Positions 32,526-45,085 of a stretch of DNA of 64,000 nucleotides are shown here, piece after piece. The DNA is taken from the NCBI RefSeq assembly GCF_002994745.2, contig NC_037092.1, positions 18,901,501 through 18,965,500 of the forward strand, given 5' to 3'. The notes under the pieces were generated by a model. The model was not told the DNA's origin, did not search any database, and saw nothing but the letters and a program-made list of their open reading frames with translations. Made by a program: the position numbers and the translations under genes. This DNA comes from Rosa chinensis (Eukaryota > Streptophyta > Magnoliopsida > Rosales > Rosaceae). Numbering within the stretch: position 1 is the first letter of the stretch; every line of letters begins with the position of its first letter.

Positions 32526-33717
32526 TAACGACTTAGTAAATAAGTCTGCTACATTATCCTCTGATCGGATTTAATTCACCTCAATCTTTAGAAATGACTG
32601 TTATTGCTGATTATAAAAGAAATTGGGCGATATATGCTTGGTGTTGTCGCCCTTGATGAAACCTAACTTCATTTGTTCAACGCATGCTACATTATCCTCA
32701 TAAATGCATGTAGGTTCATCTGTGGTAGACTTCAAACCACAAGTTTCTCGAATATGTCTAATTACAAACCTTAGCCATATGCATTCATGCACAGCTTCAT
32801 GTAGAGCAATAATCTCTGCATGATTCGAGGAAGTAGCAACAATGGTCTGTTTTGTAGACTTCCAAGATATCGCAGTGCTTCCCATGGTAAAGACATAACC
32901 CGTTTGGGAGTGACATTTGTGAGGGTCAGAGAGGTACCCTGCATCAGCAAAACCCATCAAAACATCACTGTCATTTTGATGAAGGGGAGGAGGAGGACGT
33001 CGGCCACCATGGGCGGCAGTGACATGGCTGGCGGCTATATCATAGACAGCGGCGTTTTGCCTTATGGGGTCCAATCCCAAACTTCCGTCATTTCTTTTCT
33101 CTCTGTAGGGATAAAATAAGCTTATATCAATCGTACCCTTTAAGTATCGAAAGATTGTCCTTACACTAGTCCAATGGCGGCCTGTTGGCGCAGAGCTATG
33201 TTTAGCTAACAAGTTCACTGCAAATGAGATGTTCGGTCTTGTGCATTGAGCTAAGTATAATAATGCGCCTATTGCACTTAGGTAGGGCACTTCGGCCTAT
33301 AACAAGTTTTCGTCCTTATCATTTGGACGAAATGGATCTTTTTCGGGCTCAAGACTACGGCCAATCATGGGAGTACTCACAGGCTTTGCTTTATCTTCAT
33401 TAAAGCGCCTTAGTAATTTCTTAGTATATGTTGACTGATGGATCAAAATCTCATCACTACGGTGCTCGAGTTCTAATCTGAGACAAAATCGTGTTTTCCT
33501 AAGATTTTTCATCTCAAATTCGGATTTCAAATATTTAGCAATTTCCTTTAACTCCTCTAGAGTTCCAATTAGGTTCATGTCATCAACATAAACTGTTACA
33601 ATTGCAAATCCGGAACTTGTCATTTTAATAAACACGCATGGGCATATTTCGTTATTGATATATCCCTTCCCAATCAAGTACGTAGTCACTAAGACGGTTA
33701 TAAATTAGTCTTTATCA
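32526..33717 (-). pseudogene. Copia D reverse transcriptase and RNase H remnant
   Basis: Continues the element D sequence interrupted at 12165. The minus strand encodes the RT C-terminal half (33689-33297; YVDDMNLIGT keeps the catalytic YVDD). Then, after a stop, comes the connection and RNase H part (33290-32601; YLSAIGALLYLAQCTRP, FRYLKGT, CIYEDNVACVEQMK). An insertion and frame damage occur near 32990-33070. The upstream RT half, integrase, gag and 5' LTR are gone; the sequence ends at a CAATGGCGGAG junction. Confidence 0.85.
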
Positions 33718-34448
33718 ATGGCGGAGTTAGGATTCTAAAATGCAGTGGGGTGAAAAAATGTTTAGTAATTTTTTTTTTTTAAGTTTTACAAACCACATCT
33801 TAAATTAAACACATATCAAACAATCAAATAGCTAGCTAATTAAAAAAAAATTAACATTATAACGTTTGATAGAAGTTTGATATAAAAGTATAAGACAAAA
33901 TAACATACCTACTCAAATTGCACCCTACGCTCTTGAATAGAAGCAGAATCTTTAATTACTGACTCTGTATCATAATTCTCGGCCAACTCTTTTTCATTGT
34001 GGACAATCATGTTATCAACTAAAAAGTCATTCTTTTGATATGTTCAAACAAAGTCAGCAAGCTAAATTAGTATATTACTAAAGTAGCAACAGTGCGATGG
34101 GACTCAAATGGATTTGATTAAGCAATTGTGAACTAAAATTAAAAAAACATATTAATTAAAAGCTGAAGAGCTGCAAAAGATCATATACCCAAGATGAATA
34201 GAGGATAAACTTGTACCTAAAGAGTGAAGAGGGAAAACAGCAGTCGGTAGAAGAACCACAACTTTTCATCTGGAGCTGATTGATTTAGGAGAAACAACGA
34301 GAGAAAAAAAGAGAAAAACATTGACCTAATTTACTAAAAAAAGTGAGCTTTTTATGTGACTATGTCTCTTAAAGCAGAACAGAAAATAAAATAAAATAAA
34401 AAACTTTAAGAAAAGAAATAATATACATCTTACCAAAAAAGAAAAAAG
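33717..34448. other. AT-rich transposon-like remnant, possibly hAT
   Basis: Begins CAATGGCGGAGTTAGG, close to the CAGTGGCGGAGC terminus seen on many plant hAT-related elements. A minus-strand patch around 33925-34010 could encode a short hAT-like tail (DTESVIKDSASIQERRVQFE) but is not an ORF. It is interrupted by Copia E and may continue at 41422-41500. Weak evidence. Confidence 0.35.
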
Positions 34449-34663
34449 TGTTAAAGTAAAATTGAGATTGGAATTGGTCTACTCATTTCATTTCATAGTC
34501 CCTTTATATAGGGAGAGAATTACAACGGAAATATCAATTACAATGATGACATTAACTACTAATTGGTCCTTGATCCATGTTGATTGATGGTGATTGCTAA
34601 TTACTTGATTCCCTCTCCGTCAATCACTTTGACGAAGACACATAATGTGTTTTTCCTTTAACA
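34449..34663 (-). repeat. 3' LTR of Copia E
   Basis: TGTTAAAGTAAAATTG...CCTTTAACA. The minus strand contains CCCTATATAAAGGG as a TATA-type element. Confidence 0.95.
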
Positions 34664-34869
34664 CTCCCCCTTGTGCCAAGTCAAAGATGAAATGGTGCAT
34701 GAGTTGTTGCCTCACTAAAAACCTTGCCAAGTAACAATAGAAACCCTGTGGGACAAAAAATACACCTTGGTCGAAGGAAAAGAGCATAACGCACCTTTTA
34801 CATTTGAGGATGACATGTGTGTGTTAGACTCTCCCTGACGTCTACACCTCCCCCTGATCTTTACATTAA

Positions 34870-36530
34870 TCAAGGGAGCTTGGAAAGTCTTCGCATTCCT
34901 ATGCTTTTCACATGTTTCTCAAATGTTGCACTAGGCAATGATTTGATGAACAAATCTGCTACATTCTCCTCATACCTTACTTGATTCACTTGAATCTTGA
35001 GGAGGGTCTGTTGTTGCTGATTGTAGGAAAACTTTGGAGATATGTGTTTTGTATTATCACCCTTGATATATTCTAGCTTCATCTATTTGATGCAAGCTAC
35101 ATTATCTTCATAAATGCAAGTAGGTTCTTCAGTGGTAGAACTCAAACCACTAGTCCCTCGAATATGTGTAATGATAGCTCTTAACCATATACACTCACGA
35201 ACCGCCTCATGTAGGGCAATGATTTCTGAGTGGTTCGGGGAGGTAGCCACAAGGGTTTGCTTGGTTGATCTCCAAGATATCGATGTGTTCCCAATGGTAA
35301 ATACATAACCAGTTTGGGAACGACCTTTATGTGGGTCAGAGAGGTACCCAGCATCAGCAAAACCGACTAAAACGTCATTTGGAGTTTTTGTGTAGTGAGT
35401 GGCGTTTTCGCCATCAACATTTCCTTCAGGGATTGCAGTTCCATCTGCGGTCCCTCTTGTCTCTCTTTAGGGAAAGAACAGTCCCAAGTCAATGGTTCCT
35501 TTTAGGTATCGGAAAATGTTCTTGATACCATTCCAGTGACGCTGCGTTGCCGCTGAGCTAAATCTAGCTAACAAGTTCACTGAGAATGCAATGTCTGGTC
35601 GAGTACATTGGGCTAAGTACAATAATGCGCCTATTGCACTTAAATAGGGAATTTCAGCTCGTAACACCTCTTCGTCATCTTCCTTTGGATGAAATGGATC
35701 TTTTCTTGCATCCAAACTTCGACCGATCATGGGAGTGCTAGCAGGATGCGCTTTGTCCATGTTAAATCGCCTGACTTTTGGACATACGCAGACTGGTGGA
35801 TTAATATTCCACAACCTCGGTGTTCTAGTTCAAGGTCTAGACAGAATCGAGTTTTCCCAAGATCCTTTATCTCAAATTCGGATTTCAAGTAGCTCGCGGT
35901 TTCTCTTATTTCATCAAGAGTACCTATTATGTTCATATCATTGACATATACAACTACAATTGTAAATCCGGAACTTGTTTTCTTTATGAATACGCAGGGG
36001 CATACTTCATCGTTCTTATATACCTTCCCAATCAAGTAGTCACTTAGATAGGTATACCACATCCATCCGGATTGTTTCAATCTATAAAGTGAGCGTTTCA
36101 ACTTAATTGCAAACGCACTCCGTGGTTTAGAGTCACTTGACTTGGGTAATGTAAGGCCATCAGGCACTTTCATATATATCTCTGAATCTAGATCCCCATA
36201 GAGATATGCAATAACCACATCCATGAGCTGCATTTCCAGTCCTTCGGAAACTACCAAGCTAACTAAATAGCGGAACGTTATAACGTCCATTACGGGAGAG
36301 TAAGTCTCCTCGTAGTCAATTCCAGGGCGTTGTGAGAAACCTTGCTCCACAAGGCGAGCCTTATATCTCAGGACTTCATTCTTCTCATTACGCTTTATGA
36401 CAAAGACCCATTTATGTCCTACAGGCTTTACACTTGGTGGGGTTAGCACTACCGGACCAAATACCTGTCTCTTTGTCAGAGAATCTAATTCTGCCTGGAT
36501 TGCTTCTTTCTATTTTGGCCAATCTGCTCT
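34870..36530 (-). pseudogene. Copia E reverse transcriptase / RNase H remnant
   Basis: RT is at 36449-35727 (HKWVFVIKRNEKNEV, ARLVEQGFSQRPGIDYEET). Its catalytic YVDD reads YVND, which should abolish polymerase activity. RNase H and connection sequence continues in other frames at 35814-35467 and 35082-34870. Frameshifts separate the pieces. Confidence 0.9.
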
Positions 36531-37101
36531 TTGTTGACATTTTGCAACAGAGCGTGGTTCGATATCATCGTGCTCTATGATTCCTTGAGCAACAGTATAT
36601 ATCATCAATGTGTATGGAAGATCTTTCTATCAACGCATACGCACTCTCATAATCCTTTGAGATTTCTTTGTTCTCTGGAATCATTTTAAACATCGGAGCG
36701 TCCTCCAGTATTGATTCATGGACATAACTATAATCAGAGACAATCTCATGAGAGGGATTCTATATATTGATGATTGGTTTGTGCCTTACTCGCCCTCTTC
36801 TTCCTTGGGTGAGTGTCAATCGAACCAAGTGGCCTCCCCCACTTCCTTTAGGGAGTCACGGCCTCAACAACACCTCCACTAAGTGTGGTTGCAGTGCCTC
36901 TATCTAAGGCACCGTGCCCCTTGTTGGGGACTTCTAACCTTGCAGGCACATTTGCAGCTGGTATATGTGATCTCATCACTTTTACGATATTAGTAAACGC
37001 ATCAGGCATCGAATCTGCTACTTCTGAAGATCGATTATTCTTTTCACTTCACTTTCACTTTGTGAAGTGCGGGGATCAAAATGAGACAGAGTGGGAACAA
37101 A

Positions 37102-38247
37102 TCACGACAATTCCTGTCGTTCCCTTGGAAAATCCTTTTTCCTATCTCCCCCTAATGATGGGAAGACTGTCTCATCAAAGTGACAATCCGCAAATCTAGC
37201 GGTAGAGAGATCGTCTGTCAAGAGTTCCAAATAGCGGATAATTGTTGGGGATTCATATCCAACATAAATACTTAATCGTCTTTGAAGACCCATTTTGGTG
37301 CGCTGTGGGGGCGCAATAGGCACATATACTGCGCAACCAAATATGCGTAGGTGTGAAATGTCAGGCTTATATCCAGTTACCAACTGGTACGCAGAAAATG
37401 GTTGGCCAGTAGTGGGTCTAAAACGAATAAGTAAAGCTGCGTGCAATATTGCATAACCCCATGCAGATATAGGCAGGTTGGTGCGCATAACCAATGCCCT
37501 AGCCACCATCTGTAGCCTTTTGATGGTGGCTTTTGCGAAACCATTTTGTGTATGCACATGGGGTACAGGATGCTCTACATCGATCCCAATAGACATGCAA
37601 TAATCATCAAATGCTTTTGATGTAAACTCTCCAGCGTTATCAAGCCTTATAGACTTGATAGGGTGATTAGGGTGGTGAGCCCTTAAATGTATAATCTGTG
37701 CTAGGAGTTTTGCAGCATTTCTTGTGGACAATAAAGCGACATGTGACCAGTGTGTCGAAGCATCCACCAAAACCATAAAGTACTTGAATGGTCCGCATTC
37801 TGGATGGATAGGTCCACAAATATCTCTTTTTATTCTTTGTAAGAATGGAATGTTTTGTTTTGTATCTTTAGCATAGGAAGGTCTCGATCCTGTTTTTGCA
37901 AAAGAGCAGGCTTTACAAAACGAGTGATTTGCCTTTGAAATAGTCAATGAGGCATAATGGGAGGGAGGTAGTGCTTCTGGTACTTCAGAAGGCAATGACT
38001 GCATTTAAGCAGTACTAGGACCGACACCTTGCAGTGTGACGGATTTTTGTCCCATTTTATTTTTCACTCGAAAGAAGGGATGTCCATATGAGGTCTTTAA
38101 AATACGGATCATCATGTCACGACCGGGGTGCCCTATGCGGTCATGCCAAAGCCTGTATGAGTCAGTGTCCCACATTTCATTGTTGGTGACAACATAAGAT
38201 TCAATGATCTGAATCGTAGTTTGGTATAGTCCACTAGATCGACTCAT
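37102..38247 (-). pseudogene. Copia E integrase remnant
   Basis: 38247-38005 carries the pre-integrase motif (WHDRIGHPGRDMMIRILKTS). One in-frame TAA near 38005 separates it from 38004-37102, the integrase core (DICGPIHPECGPFKYFMVLV, RLDNAGEFTS). Where Copia integrases have the catalytic glutamate (NGLAEA), this one reads NGFAKA, so the active site is changed. The following C-terminal region near 37300-37100 is recognisable. Confidence 0.9.
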
Positions 38248-38694
38248 AAGTTTCTCTAAAATGCATTTCCTTCCACATTTATTAGAGGTAATATAAATGT
38301 ATTCAAGTCCATTCTCACAGTATGTTTTTACATGATAACCGTTGGCACGAATATCTTTAAAACTTTAACAAGGTTCGATTAGCTCTTGGTGCATATAGAG
38401 CGTCTGTGACTTTAAATATATCTCATATTCTTTAGAGTATTTCTATTTTAGTAGAATGATAATCTTTTCATTCTAATAATTTTTTCTCTAGATGTATTGC
38501 TTTACATCTTTATAGTGCAATTTTGAACCATGTAAATATGTGTAGTAAATAAATTTGAATAAATTCAGTCCTTCATAATAAAATTCAAAATTTATTAATA
38601 AGCCAACGATAATCAAATCAAGGTCTTTGTTCAGAAATCTAATTCATCAAACCATTCTTTAAGACCAAATAATAGTCTAATTAAAAATGAGGCA

Positions 38695-39808
38695 TTATGC
38701 CTTCACATCTGTCTTTGGAAAATAAATAGATAAAGCAGATCGGTCAAAATCTAGTCCATTCATTGACTGAGCAAGTTCCGTGTTGCCATTGAAGTCTGCA
38801 ATTATGAGGTTGACATCTGGGTCATGACATCCTTCTTCCATATAGTGAGCCTCTTGTTCTTTAGACTCCCTATACCTCTTGTAAGTGGCTGCAACTATGT
38901 TGCTTGCTTGGCAGTTCTTGTACCAATGCCCAATGACTCCACACCTATAGCATGGTTTATTGCTTACTCTTTCCTGTTTGACTGAAGGGTTCTTAGGTGC
39001 CCTTTGCACCTTGTTTCCATGACCACTATGACCAGCACCACCATCTCTGCTCCATACATTGGGAGGGCCTCCACGGCCCATACCACGACCCCCCATGTCC
39101 CTTGCCACATGGTGTGTTGTTGCCACGTGGGTAAGGATCAGTACGTCTAAACCCCTTTACATTGGAGTTCTTTCCACCTTTCATTTTTCCATAATTAGCC
39201 TCGAAAATTTTCTTTGTCCCAGTGGGCTTGGCATTATTGTTCAAGAGAACCTCATTATGCCTCTCAGCCACTTGCAGTAGGTTGATTAGCTTATTGAAGA
39301 TAGTGATTCTTTTGTTGTTATACTCCAACGTATACTGGTTCGCTAGTATAAGTGCTGAAGCAGGAAAAATGGAAAGAGTCATTTGGATCATATCATTTTC
39401 TGTGAGTTTCCTTCCACAGAAATTGGGACGTGCCTTGAGGCTCAACATGTCTTTGTTGATGTCATTTACCCTTTTGTAGTCAAGTACGCGAATTTCATTC
39501 CACTGAACGGTCAGTTCTGGGAGTAAAGTTTCATGAATATTCCCAAAACGTCCCTTAAGGGCATTCCACAATTCTTTGGGTGTCTTCAGCTGTAGGTATT
39601 CCCAGCATAGGCTAGTATCAATATGCTGCCTCAGAAATATTAAGTCATTTGCTTTCATCTTATTAGATAGTTTATCATCTTTGGGGTCGGTAATGGTGGC
39701 AGTATAGTCTTTTGCCACAAAGGCAGTTTCTACATCAGAAACCCAACGGTGGTACTCAAGTCCGTCTGAGTCCAAAATGTCAAATTCAGGTCGAGTTGGA
39801 TCAGCCAT
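38695..39808 (-). pseudogene. Copia E gag remnant with zinc knuckle
   Basis: 39808-39026 encodes a Copia Gag (LKTPKELWNALKGRFGN region). A frameshift moves the frame to 39126-38695, which has Gly/Arg-rich sequence and the zinc knuckle CYRCGVIGHWYKNC. The protease region expected between 38690 and 38250 is too decayed to recognise. Confidence 0.88.
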
Positions 39809-39839
39809 CTACATAAACAAGAGGGAAGATATAAATTAC

Positions 39840-41183
39840 GCAGTCATAAAGACATCTACATAAATTATTTTCCAAAAATGTGAATTAGATTTCAAGACCA
39901 AGATTCGTAATGGTCACATTTTTTTCGATGCTATGTGAAAATACTTTATCACGGTAATGTTGTGTGTATAATGCGCATGAATTTTCATTATCATGGATTC
40001 TAAAATGGAATATATATGTTGCATTCTAAAATTAAGCATAACACATGTAATAATAAATAAAACATAGCATATATAAAAATAAAGTACATGGCATGCTCAA
40101 AATTTCATAAATAATATATAATAGAATAAAATATAAATCATGCTTAAAGATAGTAAACATAAATAAAATTCACATGCTGTAGATTCCATGAATATATATA
40201 ACATATAAAATAAGCAATAATATAGCATGCTCAAATTTCGACGAATACTAAAATGTATATAAAATAACAAGACTTGCTTTAAAAATAAATCAATATTATC
40301 TAACTAAACATGCTCAAAAGTTCTAATTATAAACAATTAAATATACCATAGTATGAAAAAAAATAAAAGAGAACATACTTGGTTTCGAGAAAATAAAACA
40401 ATCCTAGCGCACGCGCGTGTTGATGCAGGCGTGCGTAGCAATGTTTTTAAGCTTGAGAAAAACTGGGCTGCTTCCTCTTGCAGAGTTGCAGGGGTCACAA
40501 AACCTTGTTGTTTTTTTTTTCTTTGCTTTTCTTTGTTTTCTGTTATTTTTCTTGGCTGGGCCGCAGAGGCCTGCTTTTTGTTTCTTTCGTGCCGGATCTT
40601 TACTTTGGCCCGGGTCAAGTTTTTTTTTTTTTTTTTGTGTCTGGGCCGCAGGGCTTTCTTTTTCCTTTTGGGCTGGCTCTTTACTTTGGGCCAGATCACC
40701 ACTGGCTCTTTTTCTCTCTGTTTTTTTTTATTTTTTTTTTTCGCGTCTTATACTTGTTTGCAGATGCGTCTTCTTCTGGGTGCAGCAGCAGGTGACCGGT
40801 GATTGGGGCTGCTGGGATCTGGGCAGAGGCTGGAGGGGTGATCGAACCACGGGGCCGAGGCAGGAGGGAGCGCGCTGGGCAGAGGCAGCAGCGACGAGAT
40901 CGAGATCGAGGCTGTGCAGGCGCGGGTGGGCGGGGCTATGCGTCTGAGGCGTACTGCTGGGATCGATGCTCCGTGCTATTCAGGTGGGCTGTGCGTGCAA
41001 GGCAGAGGTGCTACTTGGTGAGAGCAGCTGGGATAGAGGCCGATCGACTGCAAGGGAGGTCGATCTGCTTCTGGAGAGAGATTTTTTTTTTTTGGTAGCG
41101 GCAAAAAATAAGAAATACTTTTTCTTCTTAGGGTTTTGGTTTTTTTTTTTTTTTAGACAGAAAGAAATTTCTTGGCTATTGGC
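39840..41183. other. Copia E leader region, no gene
   Basis: AT-rich near gag (39840-40380), then GC-rich with T tracts (40390-41160). The latter part resembles the leader of Copia A. ORFs on the plus strand here are low-complexity shadows. Confidence 0.6.
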
Positions 41184-41202
41184 TCTGAGCGTGCTGATAA
41201 CG

Positions 41203-41416
41203 TGTTAAAGTAAAATTGAGATTGGAATTGGTCTACTCATTTCATTTCATAGTCCCTTTATATAGGGAGAGAATTACAATGGAAATATCAATACAATGAT
41301 GACATTAACTACTGATTGGTCCTTGATCCATGCTGATTGATGGTGATTGCTAATTATTTGATTCCCTCTCCGTCAATCACTTTGACGAAGGCACATAATG
41401 TGTTTTACCTTTAACA
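41203..41416 (-). repeat. 5' LTR of Copia E
   Basis: 214 bases, TGTTAAAG...TTTAACA. The adjoining minus-strand primer site reads CGTTATCAGCACGCTCAGAG. Confidence 0.95.
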
Positions 41417-41905
41417 AAAAGATAATATATGGACTAAGTTTAATAACATATGAACTAAGTTTAGAAATTTGAGGTGGGCTAATTTTTAATATTTAATTTT
41501 GGGTCCTTGACCAGAAGCCCCAAAATGAGCCAAAGTTATCCCACTTACCCCAGCAACAGATTTTTATTCCCACTAACACAATTTAAAATAAAAGTACTAT
41601 TCTGCCCTCAATTTAATTAATAAATTACATGCCACTCTCTCTCTCTCTCTCTCTCTTCATAAACTGGGTCTACATCAATCTCCGATTGGCGACGTACTGG
41701 CTTACTAGCCGTCGTCATCATCCTCAAGGATTATAGATCGGAGTTCGTCCCCACCGCCGGAAATCTATTCCTTGAAGCTCTTTATAACTGAGTTGAGGTT
41801 CTTAGTCATTGGAACGGGATCAGTCTCTCCGACCCGGCGTTCTCTACTTCTCGTTCCGGCGATTCTGATGGTGGTAAGGCAAAGTACAAGCTTGTATCCT
41901 AGGCC

Positions 41906-42010
41906 ATGGTGCACGTTAGCCAACGGCCCTACGACGGCGATGGCGTATGTATGCTCTGCAAGGCGAAGCCATCCGACGAGGAGGAGCTGACCCTCAAGAC
42001 CTGGGATTTC
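41906..42010 (+). pseudogene. captured ORTHRUS/VIM-type E3 ligase fragment
   Basis: The plus-strand frame from ATG 41906 reads PYDGDGVCMLCKAKPSDEEE. This matches the start of plant ORTHRUS/VIM proteins (PCDGDGVCM-CK-P--EE), where the first cysteines of a PHD finger lie. Similarity stops after about 35 codons, so only the N-terminal part of exon 1 was captured. Intact family members bind methylated histone/DNA and ubiquitinate; this piece cannot. Confidence 0.75.
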
Positions 42011-42211
42011 ATCAATTTGATTTATCAGTTAAGTCTTGTTGTTAGTTTTATCGCTAAGCTTGTTCATATTTTACTGGGTTCTCCTTGTTGGGGGTTTATT
42101 AGTTTTGTAGGGAGTATACTGTTAGCATCTATGTTGGGTTTTATTAGAAATTCAAATTTCTGGACTTGAGTTTGTAGACATGAATGATTTGTTGTTGTTG
42201 TTGTTGTTGTT

Positions 42212-42251
<40 letters not shown>

Positions 42252-42574
42252 GGAGGAGTGGTATGGACCAGTATTGTATTTTCTTAAAGGTGTTTAAAAA
42301 CCCCATAATCATCCAACCCAGATGCAATCCTGTGAGGTTTAAATCAAAGTTTTTTTTTCTTCGTTCTATTTAAGTGAGTCTGGGGCCAAAGCCACTTCTC
42401 TAGTGTTCTAATATAAATTAGTTTGCATTACCTGGTTGTTTCCACCTTCCAAGATCGATTGTTAGTCTCATTATTACCCACTGGACATTTAATATCCAGC
42501 TTTTGACATGGGTGTTCAAGTCAGTTTTTTTTTTTTTTTTTTTTTAGTGTGAAAGGAAAGAAAGATAAAAAATA

Positions 42575-42895
42575 TATTCTATTAGGGGACAATAGAAGTC
42601 TATTGGGGAGCAATAGAAGTTTGAATTTATGTAATCTTATCGTTTTTTTCTTTAATTAAAGTTTTATTTGTCTAAATTTAGGGAGATTAGTTTTAATTTC
42701 GGCGATTGAAAGTTCTATTGGAGGGCAATAGACGTCTATTGGGGGGAAATACATAGCTGATAGATGTCTATTGGGGGGCAATAGACTGAAATTTCTATTG
42801 GAAGGCAATATACGTCTATTGGGGGGCAATATACGCCTATTAGGGCAATAGACGTCTATTGGGGGGAAATAGATGTCTATTGGGGGCAATAGAGG
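42575..42895. repeat. TATTGGGGGGCAATA repeat block of MULE 1
   Basis: About ten irregular copies of a partly palindromic motif (TATTGGGGGGCAATA and variants, often followed by GACGTC) occur here. ORF 42656-42889 on the minus strand only reads the repeat. Confidence 0.85.
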
Positions 42896-43171
42896 TTTTT
42901 AGAAAAATCCGGTGGGCGGTGGCCGGTGACCGGAATTCGGTTAAAGTTGGCCGGATTCCGACGGCTGGTGACCGGGCTCCGGCGAAGTCCCCTATGGTTT
43001 CTCTCTCTCTCTAAGTAATAAAGGTGAGGGTAAAATGGTATTAAAAAAAAAATCTTAGTGGGGTATAAGGGAAGACCTCCTTAGAGTGTTTTGGGTAAGA
43101 GAGAATTAAAAAAACTTAATGGGGTAAGTGGGAAAAAAATCTCTAGAAATGGGGTAAATGGACAAAAACCC

Positions 43172-45040
43172 TTGAATTTTTTAAACTGAAATTAAGCTAC
43201 AAAGTCATGTTTTTTAAAAATTTGAGGAGTGCTGTAGCCTATCGGAACCCGTGTATAACTACGTCTTTGGTCCTTATAATATCACGTCTTAAATTATTTC
43301 TATCGATTTAAATAATATAAGTTGTAGAAGGGCTGGGATGTAAATTACAAGTATTGTACTATAAAGGCATGAACTAGAAAAATTGTAATATTGGATATGC
43401 ATCGTCCCATAGGAATTTGGGAAGGGACCCAAGCTTTGACACATTTTCCACACAAGTGGATGAGCAGGTAGAGAAAATGGGAAGTTGATATCTTATTTTC
43501 TTAGTGGAAAATGCGCATGAACAAGTCCCAACTTCTGTGTACAGCCAAGTGGAGTCGTCTTTAGACTAGTTCTGAAGGAGTCGTCTTAGTTTTGAGACTC
43601 GTTCCGATCGAAATCCTGGGCCCTTCTAGCTATGTGGTGTTGCTAGTTGGTTTCCAAGACTCCTTACATCCCAAACGTGTACAGATATCAAGTTCTTGTC
43701 ATCGTACTTTCCAAGTGGATTGCATAATCCAAGCAGATTGTAACAAGATTTAATCTCTGTCAACGAAACTACGAAAAAATCACATAATGTCTTTAATTTT
43801 GATAATCTTGTTGTGGGAAAAAAAAAAACCATGAAAGAAGTCAAGAACCAGCTTTCAGAGTAGGATTGGGCTTGCGCTAGGAGTTTGGATGAGGCTTGAA
43901 AATTTTGTGTTCCCTGAACTGGCTCAGGCTAGCTACCCCTCGGTCATCAATGCATAAGCTTAGGCTGAAATAAGGCCTTTATGTTTCTGGTTTGATGAAG
44001 GCGAAGCAACTCTGGAACACAATAATTTTTTAAAGTCTTTTCCAAAGTCTCAAGATAAAAAATTGAAGACCAAAAGAGATTCACGAGACTCTTATCCTAC
44101 ACGCAATCGGACGCTCCTTGTGTGTCTTGATCTTTGATTCAAGCGGCTCTGCTTAATTTTGCATATATTTTGGTTGCCTTTTTATTTTGTTGTTTCTTCT
44201 AAGGGGTCTTAATCGACTTCATGTCCCCGTCTTAGGTGCTATCTTTTTTATTTAATAAATTTCTTCTATTGCCAAACACCAATTTAGTCCTTATAATATC
44301 GCGACTTAAATTATTTCCATCAATTTAAATAATAAGAATTAGGATGTAAATTACAAATATTGTACTATAAAGGCTGAAATTGTAAAATTGAAAACATGTG
44401 TATAGTCCAATGGGAATTTAGGAAGGGACCCAAGCTTCGACGCATTTTCCACACAAGTGGATGAGAGAGTTGATATCTTGTTTTCTTAGTGGAAAATGTG
44501 CATGGACAAGTCCAACTTCTGTGTACAGCCAAGTGGGGTCGTCTTAGTTTTGAGAAGTTCCGATCGAAATCCGGGGCCCTTCTAGCTACGTGGTGCTGCT
44601 AGTTGGTTTCCAAGACTCCTTACATCCCAAACGTGTACAGAGGGCAGATTCTTGTCATCTTCATGGTGTGGCTGAGCTATTTTGAAGATGTCATGGCAAC
44701 TACAAGTCTATAACCACACATTACTTTCCAAGCAGATTTCAGTCTCTGTCAACAAACAATCCTGCTTCTGAAAACTTTTTCCAAAACAATTACTACCCCT
44801 AAATGCATCTCTAATCATACACATAGAGGTACAGGAACATCCTTACATTGTTTGCCTTGACATTGCCAAGAAAATTCCAGCACAACCCGGCAGAGCCCAC
44901 TTGTTTTCAGCTCCTACATTACCCTCCTCAATATCAGAGCTACCCCATTCGCATTCTCGTTCTCTTTACCTCGAAATTTCAGTTGGAAAAAGGGACCTGT
45001 ACAGCGCAGCAAGAAATAATTTCAGCATAGATTTTATCAT
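43172..45040 (+). promoter_or_regulatory. upstream region of receptor kinase gene 1, partly duplicated
   Basis: Two related blocks (about 43240-43700 and 44275-44640) share GGGAAGGGACCCAAGC, TTTTCCACACAAGTGGATGA and CCAAGACTCCTTACATCCCA; a third copy is upstream of gene 2 (57640-57925). The last 400 bases before the gene are nearly identical to 57905-58308, so this is the probable promoter and leader. No clear core promoter motif was identified. Confidence 0.55.
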
Positions 45041-45085
45041 TTGGATTTTGGAGGAGTACTCTGTGGTTTTGGTGATTTAGCATTT

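Larger units (their letters stand above)
34449..41416 (-). mobile_element. Copia element E, structurally complete but inactive
   Basis: LTRs at 34449-34663 and 41203-41416 differ at about six bases and one indel by eye. The target duplication AAAAG is present at 34444-34448 and 41417-41421. Primer site is near 41184-41201 and polypurine tract at 34664-34680. Gag, integrase, RT and RNase H pieces follow in the usual Copia order on the minus strand but carry stops, frameshifts and changed catalytic residues. Confidence 0.95.
41501..43171. mobile_element. MULE-type TIR element 1 (Pack-MULE-like)
   Basis: The ends align as inverted repeats. Left is GGGTCCTTGACC...CCCACTTACCCC; the reverse complement of the right end is GGGTTTTTGTCC...CCCACTTACCCC. 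Nine-base flanks TTTAATTTT (41492-41500) and TTGAATTTT (43172-43180) agree at eight of nine, the duplication size of Mutator elements. There is no transposase. The interior holds an ORTHRUS/VIM-like fragment, a poly-T tract (42213-42248) and a repeat-rich block. It is related to the element at 50261-52111. Confidence 0.78.

Noticed and set aside
40337..41208. Phe/Ser-rich and Lys-rich ORFs between Copia E's gag and LTR
   Set aside because: Products of T-tracts and GC-rich leader sequence, no domain and no conservation with Copia A in frame.
45041..45085. ATG at 45041 (and 58309) as the true kinase start
   Set aside because: It would place 15 residues before a clear signal peptide that begins at the next in-frame ATG; kept only as an alternative.
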